Shown here: positions 17,001 through 25,120 of the stretch, one piece after another
Position numbering within the stretch: position 1 is the stretch's first letter
Layout: every line of letters begins with the position of its first letter
From: a candidate division TM6 bacterium GW2011_GWF2_37_49
GTDB lineage: Bacteria; Babelota; Babeliae; Babelales; RVW-14
Reading direction: 5' to 3'
Assembly: GCA_000989955.1 (NCBI GenBank)
Contig: LBTE01000012.1
Coordinates: 1-32,551 of the forward strand
DNA length: 32,551 nt
Translations under genes and position numbers: made by a program
The notes under the pieces: model-generated
Database searches by the model: none
Told to the model about the DNA's origin: nothing
Seen by the model: the letters and a program-made list of their open reading frames with translations, nothing else

Positions 17001-19815
17001 CCTTGTGAAACTCATTTTCTGGAATATTGCAGTACTGAAGATAAAAACCTGAAAGCGCGTCAATCAAGCTTAAAACCTGCATCTGCAGGTCTTTATTTTT
17101 AATTATCTTTTTTGATGCATTTTTCACCAAAAACAAGTGCGTAAACGCATTCACTAAATTAAAATTGTTGCAGGAAAATTTTAATGTTTGATCATAATTT
17201 GCAGCAGGAGCAATAAATTGAATCAATTCTTGAACCTCGGACTGAAGAGCCATTTGCGATGCACCATATCGACCAATAAATACCGGCAATGTAATATTAA
17301 CCAGCTTCAATAGGTTATCTTCATTGAGACGAAGATCGAACCCAAATAAATTGAATGGTTGAATAATTGGATTGTAGCGTTCTTTTAGGTCAGGATGCCA
17401 CACCTGTCCTAACACAGATTCGTACGATAGATGCAATTTCTCACCAAACCAAGTCGAAATTCCTCTGTAACAAAGCCGCAAAAAATAATCTTTTGCATGC
17501 ATCATAGAATCAATATTGTCCGAAAAAACTAATTCTGTATTATTAACTTGATACCAAATAATAGCCACAAACAATCTGGCTATGTTTTCAGCCGAAACAC
17601 TTGTCAATGGCCATAATTGCTCAAAATGCCCAAGCGTGTCTGAAAAATAAAGTTGTCCACTATTCATGTTTTTGCCGTTAATCCCAAATCTAGAAAGCAT
17701 TGATGTCAAAACAAAATTTAAATATTTTTCCGCATCATCGTATGAAGGCAATAGCATCGTTCCAAAAAGGCTTAAAATAAACTTATCGGTCAAAATACCA
17801 TCCAATTGGCCATTTTTGCTTTGAAGTAAAAAACGATGATCTTTTAAAAATTGCTGGGCTAAATTTTTACCAACAATTTCACCAACGTCAACAGTTTGTC
17901 CAGCAGCAAATACAAGACTGTCTGAAAATGTGCTAATCAGTAATGTCGTATTCATTGACGCTTTTTTGTCAAAAGAGGCCAAATCAAGCTCAACACACTT
18001 GGCAACAACATTTTCTGCAACATTTGTAAGGTCAGCCAATTCGTTCTCTGTAACAAACAGCAGCGTCTGCATTCCCAGCGTTGAAATTTTATCCAAAATA
18101 TTTTCTGGCACAAAAAAGACTCGCATTCCGTGTATTAACTGAAAATTTAAAGCATTTCGTATTAACGCTTCTGTCGCTTCATCAAACTGGGACACTTTAC
18201 TGGAAGCCAGCTCCACAAGCGTTTTTTCAAATTTGCTAAAATCATGATTCACCAATACGCCATCGACTGGCAACAATGAAAATGAACTTTTTTTAGTCCC
18301 TGCAAAATATTCTGTTATCTTTTTTAGTTGTTCAAAATTGGCGATAGGAACCGCAATTGCTTGCTCACTTTTTCGAAGCTGTTCTTGCAGAGACTTCTTA
18401 AAGTAGCCTGTAAATCGGCCTTTAATATACCTGGCAGCACTTTGTGTCTCCCATGCCAAAAGCCCGTTGTACAAAGCAATTAAGTGGTTACTTGAAATTT
18501 TACAATTTATAACATCAACAATTGTTTTGGTAATAACATTCTTTAAATACGCCTCTTCAAAACTTTTGCCATTTTCCGAAATCAAAATTTCATCACGCGC
18601 AGTAGTCAACTGGGTCGATTGAGGTAATTCAATTTTAAAATCAATAATTCTACCATTTTCGTTTTTAATTTGTGTACTAATAACTCTATCAACAACAACA
18701 GAGCCATTCACCGTAATCAAAAAATGTGACTCTGTAACATCTTTTTTATACGGTAAACTAACAAAACATGCCGCCAAAGGCTCTTTTTGATCAACGGTCT
18801 GCACTTTTATTTTAGGCTTGGTTGAAGATGATGGAATCAATAAGTTAGAAAGCGCAACCGGAATACTTATTCCAAAACCTCTATCCACAACTTTAAGCTC
18901 TTTTGGTAAAACAAAAACATTAATCGGAAAACCAATCATTGATTCGAGGCTTAGTGCACATTTGTTTACAGGCTCGATATCATCATTCAAATAAATAGGC
19001 ACCCAGCAATAATTTGTCATGTAACCAACATAATTTTTTAAAGCGTTTAAAGTAGCGTTCGAAAAGTTGCTTTGCTTATTTTTTGGAATAATCGAAACAA
19101 TAGTGCCAGTCGGCATATCAGATTCAGTATTGAACGATGGTTTCAGTTCGTGCAAAAATTGTGTTAGATCCTCATTTTTCAATTGATTGAATTTAACGGT
19201 GAGATCATCCCAAACACTAATATCAGAACCTGTTTTTTCAAACGTCATGCTGTAAGCAAATAACTTTCCTTGTTCAAAGTCCGATCTACAAGCCGTTTTG
19301 ATATTAATTATTGCGCCATCAGTTTCTTGATGCGACAAAAAACTTAAAATTGAAAAAAATCCTAGTCCAAATTTTCCGATAGATTTATCCTTGCCAGCCG
19401 TAGCATCACAAGCATTCGCGATTGGTTCAATAAAAGATCTTAGTGGATCGGCAAAAACTCTCAGTGCAGCGTTTCGAATCCATTTTTTGGCAAGAGCAAC
19501 CAAAATTGGATTTTTTTCCTGAATTTTTTCAAGTCGCTTAGCAAATTGCTCACTAGAAAGGTATCTGGCAAACGTTTTAAGATCTTTTGCAGACAAAAAT
19601 GTTTCTAAATTTTTGGAAGTAATAACGCGCTGCTCACGACTTGCCAAATTTTGAGCAAAGACCTGAAGTCTATCAAATGTCTCAGGATATTGCACAAACA
19701 AAGAGCTAAAATCTGATTGAAGAAACTCAGGAAAAGCCGAACTTTGTGCAGATTTGAGCGAATAAAAACCTAAAAAAATAAAGCAACAAATTAGAATACG
19801 TTTAAACCATAGCAT
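14062..19815 (-). CDS. Giant secreted protein with two GHKL (Hsp90-like) ATPase modules and a C-terminal HELLH metalloprotease motif
   Basis: The protein has 1917 residues. Residues 1-23 form a signal peptide. Module 1 (about 120-470): GHKL N-box E130-PIAN134-ACD137, then glycine box GKFGLG (147-152). Only about ten residues separate them, so the DxGxG box is missing. A long helical middle follows. Module 2 (about 1215-1560): N-box E1227-CLQN1231-SVD1234-A, a G1-like DPIGM (1291-1295), and glycine box GNIGDMGNG (1318-1326). Both modules continue into a similar beta-rich segment with a conserved Arg (TTARDEI; SRTRLNI). Near the end HELLH (1838-1842) follows hydrophobic GVIV, and DIVSELYTEW could supply the third zinc ligand. 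The start follows a strong AGGAG. It appears monocistronic. ATPase folds on an exported protein suggest action in a host cell, by inference. I know no described family with this architecture. Confidence 0.85.
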   Translation of the reverse strand: MLWFKRILICCFIFLGFYSLKSAQSSAFPEFLQSDFSSLFVQYPETFDRLQVFAQNLASREQRVITSKNLETFLSAKDLKTFARYLSSEQFAKRLEKIQEKNPILVALAKKWIRNAALRVFADPLRSFIEPIANACDATAGKDKSIGKFGLGFFSILSFLSHQETDGAIINIKTACRSDFEQGKLFAYSMTFEKTGSDISVWDDLTVKFNQLKNEDLTQFLHELKPSFNTESDMPTGTIVSIIPKNKQSNFSNATLNALKNYVGYMTNYCWVPIYLNDDIEPVNKCALSLESMIGFPINVFVLPKELKVVDRGFGISIPVALSNLLIPSSSTKPKIKVQTVDQKEPLAACFVSLPYKKDVTESHFLITVNGSVVVDRVISTQIKNENGRIIDFKIELPQSTQLTTARDEILISENGKSFEEAYLKNVITKTIVDVINCKISSNHLIALYNGLLAWETQSAARYIKGRFTGYFKKSLQEQLRKSEQAIAVPIANFEQLKKITEYFAGTKKSSFSLLPVDGVLVNHDFSKFEKTLVELASSKVSQFDEATEALIRNALNFQLIHGMRVFFVPENILDKISTLGMQTLLFVTENELADLTNVAENVVAKCVELDLASFDKKASMNTTLLISTFSDSLVFAAGQTVDVGEIVGKNLAQQFLKDHRFLLQSKNGQLDGILTDKFILSLFGTMLLPSYDDAEKYLNFVLTSMLSRFGINGKNMNSGQLYFSDTLGHFEQLWPLTSVSAENIARLFVAIIWYQVNNTELVFSDNIDSMMHAKDYFLRLCYRGISTWFGEKLHLSYESVLGQVWHPDLKERYNPIIQPFNLFGFDLRLNEDNLLKLVNITLPVFIGRYGASQMALQSEVQELIQFIAPAANYDQTLKFSCNNFNLVNAFTHLFLVKNASKKIIKNKDLQMQVLSLIDALSGFYLQYCNIPENEFHKVYGHSGKINVINPTPQVDVGMILEMLNSLCIRPPVFERVLQLQIDDFARQTNIELRSAQLVQKQLYLPLITSNTVLSILAKFFYSLSEVNADRRLAIICQIIDLAQEAQDLVFVLQILMIDNNLSLIKDRVNKQTDSQFLSFIVQIKDLVQRYIHEKVDVFTISDFYEKCRDENFVTFDSRLKALADSPIARLVYEYLKCTLFDSKTFERQGYLAELEALTKNRKPFTLRKLMRAHFTGEGLSAELLRNDLKSVLKKVHKVKTPVDSWKITQAVEAGSQRDAAEAASVECLQNSVDAIKGFFRKLKDDSDQNIVQNFALRPDKSEDLCSIKFYLSLVSGSAVDTAQVLFEEKDPIGMYSMETVLADLVLPDYSRKTPAQGNIGDMGNGTFKIFQDSKFVVVTTRLISDPNKIFVLHITPHRNDEGLVDDLDLICVQHKVDGQWQNFWGTKFEILFNEKKRSDALVSLVAAKDFLKNCVGSTNVLIDEQQKNIKVYFKNELLNNFSEHDLLYQHKMHEKILFKVYKRENSSLPSYLTTGGVPFRPLSPVAHEMALLPQNFISGINSGLIINFELGTYQPVQSRTRLNISHEIKQSLNECLLEVFYIYTLEQHQNDLNFLGSIFTHLNSKLSDFAQLRLDKCEVANYLDHKILDKRDFFCNYQSLVAKKNLSQQQKNFFDFINKEYKNGLVQNIESMQARYQSIVNKAFADVGLTDVGYESFCENQKEQLATELNKLFSEWKSQILCAEYAPSALIHGVVVPWFESKIGQVHLKLKKRGEEKKSLEIVAKHKNQFSRISLKDLNSVLNDVLTAYSISYFKLNKLKDKAPKIALEHCSEGVLGYYLKQSNKIVISPIKPMLITNILKMAQALVEGQYQNVKNNAAHDILFGIRRGVDCGVIVHELLHAATQTIDSYHTADFEDRAKQQVIDIVSELYTEWSNQFIQLSGKNKTAILEIINKNIQNIEKIEQEDKAALLNILT

Positions 19816-19976
19816 TTAATATCTCCTAACAAAAATCTTTATACTACAAAAAACACTAACAGAAAAAAGGCGTTCAACACAAATTTGACCATAAATCATT
19901 TATTTCTTATGATGAAGACAGGCTTACATAAATTTTGTTCAAAAATAACGTAAAACCAAATTTTTTAGGAATTAAT

Positions 19977-20699
19977 ATGCTACCGCATAATACATATCTA
20001 TCGCTCTTAAATGATGTCTTTATTCTTTTTTTCGTTTTTCTCACACTATTCACATTCAAAGGCTTTATTCAGGCCTTACTCGCTAAATTAATGGGTGACG
20101 ACACAGGAAGAGAGTCCGGCTTTTTATCGCTTAATCCGCTTGCCCACATCGACATTTTTGGCCTAGTAACAGTACTTGCCGTTTACTTTATGATAGCTGG
20201 CTTATTTTCAGAAAGTATTCCGCGAGGAATGCTGTTTATAATACTCGTTGCATTTGGCGCTCACATGATCAAGCCTGTACCAGTCGAAGATGGCAACTTT
20301 AAGCATCACACCCTGGGCGGAGTATTAACCGCACTGGCAGGACCAATTGCCAATTTCATGTTAGCAATGTTGGCCATTCTTGGGCTTAAACTGCTTATAT
20401 CGATACATCCAGCACAAAGCATATTTTTAAGTATTTTTGGAGTATTACATTCGATCATAAATATTTCGATAATTTTTGGAGTCATAGACCTCATACCAAT
20501 ACCTCCATTTGATGGAGGAAAAGCGCTTCGCTACATCTTACCAGGCTCAATGCAGTCAGGCCTAGACTGGCTTGAAGAATACGCTTTTATAATTTTGATT
20601 GTTTTATTTTTTGCACCGGTTGTAAGCGACGGATTTTTTAGTTTGATCACATCAATCAGCCAAATCATCAAACAATTGATGCTTGGCCTTTTAATTTAA
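19977..20699 (+). CDS. M50 (site-2) protease homologue lacking the HExxH motif
   Basis: This 240-residue membrane protein is homologous to the next gene. Both share GDD..., LNPLAHID/VDF, KPVP...NFKH, LTALAGPIANF and IP.PPFDGGKAL-type segments. Where the neighbour has TFHEFSHAL, this protein has TFKGFIQAL (residues 26-34): both zinc-ligand histidines and the catalytic Glu are gone. The C-terminal Asp (FDGG, D179) remains. It is therefore expected to be proteolytically dead and may act as partner or regulator of the active copy. I use ATG at 19977 with AGGA six bases upstream; an in-frame TTG at 19935 adds 14 residues without a good ribosome-binding site. It ends 9 bases before its paralogue. 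Confidence 0.82.
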   Translation: MLPHNTYLSLLNDVFILFFVFLTLFTFKGFIQALLAKLMGDDTGRESGFLSLNPLAHIDIFGLVTVLAVYFMIAGLFSESIPRGMLFIILVAFGAHMIKPVPVEDGNFKHHTLGGVLTALAGPIANFMLAMLAILGLKLLISIHPAQSIFLSIFGVLHSIINISIIFGVIDLIPIPPFDGGKALRYILPGSMQSGLDWLEEYAFIILIVLFFAPVVSDGFFSLITSISQIIKQLMLGLLI

Positions 20700-20708
20700 G
20701 GATATTTC

Positions 20709-21341
20709 ATGACAAATGGCTGGACAGATTTTTTTGCGCAAATTGCAGTAATATTGCCTGCGTTCTTGCTCGCTTTGACATTTCACGAATTTTCGCATGC
20801 ATTGGTAGCATATCTTCTTGGCGATGATACTGCAAAAAAAATGGGGCGATTGACGCTAAACCCTCTAGCACACGTAGATTTTATTGGTTTACTATTTTTA
20901 ATATTAATACGTTTTGGCTGGGCCAAGCCTGTTCCGTTCGATCATCGCAATTTCAAGCACCCTAAATTGTACTCGGTAATTACAGCACTATCTGGCCCGT
21001 TTGCCAACTTCTTGTTGGCCCTGGTCTGCCTGTACGCCGTAAAATACATTCCGATGGCAAACTTAGAGCCTGCAATCATCAAAACCTTTGTCCAAATCTT
21101 TGCAACAACGGCTTATGTCAACATAATGCTTGGAGTATTCAATTTATTACCGCTGCCAATGCTTGATGGAAGCCACATTTTGACAGTCATGCTTATGGAC
21201 CGATACCCAAAATTTATTCTTTGGCTCTATCGATACTCGTTTTTTATTTTATTAATTTTGATACTTCTACCGCCTGTGCAGGCATTTTTGATTCGCACAA
21301 TCTTGGCTGTAGAAATCTTGCTACAAAGCTTAGTAATTTAA
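20709..21341 (+). CDS. M50 family site-2-type intramembrane metalloprotease
   Basis: This 210-residue protein has several membrane helices. The zinc motif HEFSH spans residues 26-30 in the first helix, and the third ligand is D153 in LPLPMLDGSHIL. LNPLAHVDFIG, KPVPFDHRNFKHP and ITALSGPFANF mark the small M50 subfamily without PDZ or CBS domains. Such enzymes cut membrane-bound substrates within the bilayer. It follows the degenerate paralogue by 9 bases with AAGGA before ATG, and precedes tyrS by 9 bases, so the three genes probably share a transcript. The substrate is unknown; no anti-sigma factor is nearby. Confidence 0.9.
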   Translation: MTNGWTDFFAQIAVILPAFLLALTFHEFSHALVAYLLGDDTAKKMGRLTLNPLAHVDFIGLLFLILIRFGWAKPVPFDHRNFKHPKLYSVITALSGPFANFLLALVCLYAVKYIPMANLEPAIIKTFVQIFATTAYVNIMLGVFNLLPLPMLDGSHILTVMLMDRYPKFILWLYRYSFFILLILILLPPVQAFLIRTILAVEILLQSLVI

Positions 21342-21350
21342 GGATTAAAA

Positions 21351-22550
21351 ATGAAAAAAGATGTAACACAAATTTTAACGCTGCTAAAAACCGGCACAGT
21401 TCAAGTAACACCGGAAGCCGATCTTGCAAAAAAATTGGAACGTGGAATTCCTCTCAGAATCAAGCTTGGCATGGACCCAACCGCGCCAGACCTACACCTT
21501 GGCCACGCGGTTGTTCTTGGCAAATTAAGACAGTTTCAAGACCTTGGCCACACGGTCATTTTTTTGATCGGTGACTACACGGCAAAAATAGGCGATCCAT
21601 CTGGCAAATCCAAAACTCGCCCACCTCTGAGCGATGAACAAATCAAAGAAAATGCTAAAACTTACTTTGAACAAATCAGCAAAATTTTGGATCCGCAAAA
21701 AACAGAAATCCGATACAATTCGGAATGGCTTTCAAAACTTAGCTTTGACGAAGTAATTCAGCTTGCTGGCAAATTAACGCTTGCACGCCTGATCGAACGC
21801 GAAGACTTTCAAAAGCGAATGAATGAAAATATTTCAATCGGATTTCATGAACTATTTTATCCAATGATCCAAGGCTACGATTCCGTCGCGCTTCAAGCCG
21901 ATGTGGAACTTGGGGGCACAGACCAAACCTTTAATGTGTTGATGGGCAGATTTTTACAAGAACAGTTTGGCAAAGAGCCGCAGGTAATCATAACGGTGCC
22001 TATTTTAGAGGGTCTTGATGGCATACAAAAGATGTCAAAAAGCCTGGGCAATTACGTTGGATTGTGGGAGCCAGCAGGCCAAGCCTACGGCAAGCTCATG
22101 TCAGTTTCTGATGAATTGATGTGGAAATATTATTCCTTGCTACTTTTAAAGACCGATGCCGAAATTAATGAAATGAAGATCGGTGTGTCAAACAATGCTC
22201 TGCATCCAATGAAGCTGAAGAAAGCAATGGCTCACGGCATAGTTCACCGTTTCTGGACGACAAAAGACGCCGATGATGCGCAGCAACAATTCGAAGCTTT
22301 GTTTCAACAAAAAGATTATTCCAAGGCTACAGAAATTGTGCTGCCAAGCGACACTCCAAACCCCGTCTGGATAGCAGATTTGATCAAACGTCTGGGAGCA
22401 GTCACAAGTTCTTCAGAGGCCAAAAGGCTCATAGAGTCGGGCGCAGTGGCGGTTAACGAAACATCCGTAACCGACTTTAAAGCCGAAATTAAATGGAACT
22501 CTGGCGACACAGTCAAGGTCGGCAAGCATAAATTTTATAAACTTGTATAA
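21351..22550 (+). CDS. tyrS: Tyrosyl-tRNA synthetase
   Basis: This 399-residue class I synthetase charges tRNA(Tyr). The HIGH motif is HLGH (residues 49-52, in [13 protein letters not shown]), and the KMSKS loop is 227-231 in [25 protein letters not shown] forms the tyrosine pocket. A C-terminal S4-like RNA-binding domain (about 335-399) contains [21 protein letters not shown] in place of the KFGKT found in many TyrS proteins places it in the TyrZ-like subgroup. AAGGA precedes ATG. No T-box or other leader exists, because it follows the M50 gene by only 9 bases. Confidence 0.96.
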   Translation: MKKDVTQILTLLKTGTVQVTPEADLAKKLERGIPLRIKLGMDPTAPDLHLGHAVVLGKLRQFQDLGHTVIFLIGDYTAKIGDPSGKSKTRPPLSDEQIKENAKTYFEQISKILDPQKTEIRYNSEWLSKLSFDEVIQLAGKLTLARLIEREDFQKRMNENISIGFHELFYPMIQGYDSVALQADVELGGTDQTFNVLMGRFLQEQFGKEPQVIITVPILEGLDGIQKMSKSLGNYVGLWEPAGQAYGKLMSVSDELMWKYYSLLLLKTDAEINEMKIGVSNNALHPMKLKKAMAHGIVHRFWTTKDADDAQQQFEALFQQKDYSKATEIVLPSDTPNPVWIADLIKRLGAVTSSSEAKRLIESGAVAVNETSVTDFKAEIKWNSGDTVKVGKHKFYKLV

Positions 22551-22569
22551 GAGCCAAAACAATGATATT

Positions 22570-22730
22570 CAGAGGCATACATTAAATATGCCTCTCTAAA
22601 CTCAAGACCCCATCGGCCCGACCAAACATTTAACATTTTTTTAGATGCGGCCTGCCAGCCACGACTGGGAGCTGTCTAGCAGCAGGACTTTCGCAACATG
22701 GCAACTATTCACAGGAGTTACGCAATAACT
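22570..22730 (+). repeat. Dispersed repeat family, copy B (degenerate)
   Basis: This lies just after tyrS, in the gap between converging genes. It aligns with the minus strand of copy 1: GGCATACATTAAATATGCC matches GGCCATACACAAGCTATGCC, and both continue with TCTAAA. Translation gives IH(stop)ICLSK beside IHKLCQSK, then DAACQPRLGAV beside SAGKQRLEACC. Part of the segment also forms a perfect 9-bp hairpin (AGAGGCATA/TATGCCTCT, 22571-22579 and 22587-22595). Stops show decay. Confidence 0.5.
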
Positions 22731-22738
22731 GAAAAGGA

Positions 22739-22785
22739 GTATTGATACGGCCTAGTCTACAATCTCGGCTAGGCCGTATCAATAC
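22739..22785. terminator. Perfect 17-bp hairpin between tyrS and nrdD 3' ends
   Basis: The arms 22739-22755 and 22769-22785 (GTATTGATACGGCCTAG and its exact reverse complement) enclose a 13-base loop. The hairpin is centred between converging tyrS and nrdD, ending 10 bases from the nrdD stop. It could stop transcription from both sides. No T-run follows on either strand, so a Rho-independent mechanism is doubtful; mRNA end protection is an alternative. The structure is certain, the function inferred. Confidence 0.5.
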
Positions 22786-22794
22786 CGTATTTGA

Positions 22795-24660
22795 TTATAA
22801 AGATGTTTGATTTTGCGTGTTTGTATGACCGGCGTAATTTTGATCTATTGCCATTTCGCTCTTGAAAATGCGGTTAGAGTGTTCTGATTGCCTTGTTTTT
22901 GTCCATGCAGAAACTGGAGTATAGTAACCTATTATTCTTGTAAGTTGCTCAATGATTTGGGCACTACATTGAGGACATGTTTTAGACGGTCCTGATATTG
23001 TTACGTGGTTATTTTTGCATCGACAAAAATTGTAGTTTACAGCGAAGTGTTCGCACCCGCATTTGATTGCGTATTGAATTAGTTTTTTCATTTGATCTGG
23101 ATGTGTTAATTGTTCACCAACGTTTAAATGTGAAATTCCGCCTCCAGTCAACGATCTTGAAAATTCGCCGTCTAGCTTGACTCGTTCAGAAATGTCGCAC
23201 TCAACCCAAAGAGGGATGAATTGGTTGGCATAAAGTGGATAGTCCATGCCATAAAGCAGGCCATCTTTAGCTGCGAATTTTACAGCTAAGCTTTCGGCAG
23301 GAACTTGCTCAATGTTGAATGGATTTCCGGTTTCTTTATGAGATTGTGCGGCATATTCTTTAATGAATATCATAATTTTATGAGCAAGAGCTTTACCATC
23401 CTCAGATATCATAGAGTATCCCATTTCAAGGAGGCATTCATAAATTCCGTTAAGGCCAAATGTGCTGAACATGCGGCTATCTGCCATTATTCCGTGAGAA
23501 AAGAACGGCAAAAAGCCTGCAGAAATGTTGGCCTTTAAAAGGCTTCTATGAGCTTGGAGTAACTCTTTTGAGTCATCAAGGCTCTTTTTTAGCAATTGAA
23601 ATAAAGTTTCTTCTGACTTGCTAGCCAGACGGCCTAAGCGTGCTAAGTTTGTTGTAACAATTCTGTGAGAGCCCAAAGATATGCCACCATTTCCAAAGCT
23701 GTCTATCCCTGCAAGATCTATATCATTGATAAGCCTGCAGCAGCTAGCAATCTTATTTCCTGAAGAAATATAAATATTAAAGCTTGCTTTTTCAAGATTG
23801 ATATCAGAAAAATATTCAAAGGATTCTTTATCAATGATTTGTTTATTATCGTCAATTCGAATGTTCAATGTGACGACTGGAAAGCGGTATGGCAACTTTG
23901 ATACCGGATCGCCTTGTTTAAACCATTGTGCAAATATTTTTTGTACTTCCATAACCAGATCAAAATTAGGCTTAAGTCCGTCTGGATAAACAAGATCTTC
24001 GAAAAGTTTTTCCAGATTAGGCCTGTCAAAAATTGATACGTTGGTGAATGGTGATTGGAACGATGGACGCAGTTTTTTATTAAGCGTATGAACCATCGAC
24101 TGAAAGTCATTTTCGACTGCTTTGCGGTGTTCTATATTTGTTAAATCGAGTCCTTCTTTTTGCACAAAATATGTGTAATTAACAAAGAAGTCTCCAATTG
24201 CGATGGCTCCGCTGGCTTGTTGAGCTAATTCGATTGTTACCTCTTTTACTTGATCAACAAAAGATTTTCTGTTTTTTGCTGGTAGGGAATGAAGTTGTCC
24301 CCAGCGGCTTCCTTCAAAAAGAATAAACGACGTTGAGTATGCCCAGCAGTACGGAAGCATGATTGAAGTGCTATCATGAAAATATAAGTCTCCGCTCCAT
24401 ACCGCATTCATGAGCTCGGAGGCACGATTTGTGCCAGATGCTTTTTCAAGTATTTTAAATAATTCGTAATAACCTAAAATTTTATACCAACCTTTTGATA
24501 CTTCGCTTAAATAATTTCCGTAAGCCTTTGATTCACTGACATTTGCATTGTCGTCAATAGACATGTCTGCTGTGCGTTTGGTCATGTAAAGATTGGCCAT
24601 GTTTGGGATATCTAAATTTTTAGGTGCAATTCCTTCCAATTCCATAATCGCCTGAGGCAT
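22795..24660 (-). CDS. nrdD: Anaerobic (class III) ribonucleoside-triphosphate reductase
   Basis: This glycyl-radical enzyme makes deoxynucleotides without oxygen. With ATG at 24660 it has 621 residues. The radical site is G578 in RIIGYYTPVSAW. The C-terminal zinc site uses CRC and CPQC. Active-site cysteines lie in ASCCRL. GDLYFHDSTS, ISGG-like GGISHLNVGEQ and the NLARLGRLA region are typical. It lacks the N-terminal ATP-cone found in many NrdD proteins, so allosteric activity control may be absent. I chose 24660 because it starts one base after the nrdG stop (TGA-A-ATG); a TTG at 24777 would add 39 residues read out of frame from nrdG, which I consider spurious. nrdG directly upstream supplies the activator. 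Confidence 0.93.
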   Translation of the reverse strand: MPQAIMELEGIAPKNLDIPNMANLYMTKRTADMSIDDNANVSESKAYGNYLSEVSKGWYKILGYYELFKILEKASGTNRASELMNAVWSGDLYFHDSTSIMLPYCWAYSTSFILFEGSRWGQLHSLPAKNRKSFVDQVKEVTIELAQQASGAIAIGDFFVNYTYFVQKEGLDLTNIEHRKAVENDFQSMVHTLNKKLRPSFQSPFTNVSIFDRPNLEKLFEDLVYPDGLKPNFDLVMEVQKIFAQWFKQGDPVSKLPYRFPVVTLNIRIDDNKQIIDKESFEYFSDINLEKASFNIYISSGNKIASCCRLINDIDLAGIDSFGNGGISLGSHRIVTTNLARLGRLASKSEETLFQLLKKSLDDSKELLQAHRSLLKANISAGFLPFFSHGIMADSRMFSTFGLNGIYECLLEMGYSMISEDGKALAHKIMIFIKEYAAQSHKETGNPFNIEQVPAESLAVKFAAKDGLLYGMDYPLYANQFIPLWVECDISERVKLDGEFSRSLTGGGISHLNVGEQLTHPDQMKKLIQYAIKCGCEHFAVNYNFCRCKNNHVTISGPSKTCPQCSAQIIEQLTRIIGYYTPVSAWTKTRQSEHSNRIFKSEMAIDQNYAGHTNTQNQTSL

Positions 24661-24661
24661 T

Positions 24662-25120
24662 TCATTGTAAACTTTTATAAATTCTGGTGAAAATGTTACT
24701 TGCAATTTTGACTCGTTGATTACTTGACGCAGGAAAACTTTTAACGTGCAGATCTTGCCTGTACGGTCCGCATACAATCATGTCTAGCGTGTCTGTTAGC
24801 TCATCTGGCAAATCTTCAAATTCTCTCCCGGTGTACATTGCTTTAAAGTGTGGAATTTGTTTGCACAAATCAATTACAAAATTGATTTGATCGGTTGGCT
24901 CTCCTCCCAAAAAAACTATGCTATCCGCTAGCTCATTGTTCTGTATTTTATTGATCACTTGTTCCATCGTTGTGAGTGTTCCACTCGATTTTTCCCACAA
25001 AATAGAGTTTTGACACCCTTTGCATCTTATGCTGCATCCGGCAAAATATACGGCAACTGCAACTTTATTCGGTACGTCGATAAACGACGTGCATATGCGG
25101 GCTATGTAAGCTCCTCCCAT
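24662..25120 (-). CDS. nrdG: Anaerobic ribonucleotide reductase-activating protein (radical SAM)
   Basis: This short radical-SAM enzyme of 152 residues, normal for NrdG, uses a 4Fe-4S cluster and S-adenosylmethionine to install the glycyl radical on NrdD. The cluster motif CSIRCKGC (Cx3Cx2C) sits near residues 29-36 after AVAVYFAG. LGGEPTDQ is the SAM-binding GGE motif, and MIVCGPYRQDL is a family signature. The ribosome-binding site AGAGGG lies 8 bases before ATG. It precedes nrdD, a reverse of the more common nrdD-nrdG order, and is translationally coupled to it. The 299 bases upstream (25121-25419) are A+T-rich and must hold the promoter; no NrdR box is convincing. Confidence 0.92.
   Translation of the reverse strand: MGGAYIARICTSFIDVPNKVAVAVYFAGCSIRCKGCQNSILWEKSSGTLTTMEQVINKIQNNELADSIVFLGGEPTDQINFVIDLCKQIPHFKAMYTGREFEDLPDELTDTLDMIVCGPYRQDLHVKSFPASSNQRVKIASNIFTRIYKSLQ

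Noticed and set aside
24661..24777. TTG start of nrdD deep inside nrdG
   Set aside because: The extra 39 residues are the nrdG coding sequence read in another frame; ATG at 24660, one base after the nrdG stop, is a typical coupled start.
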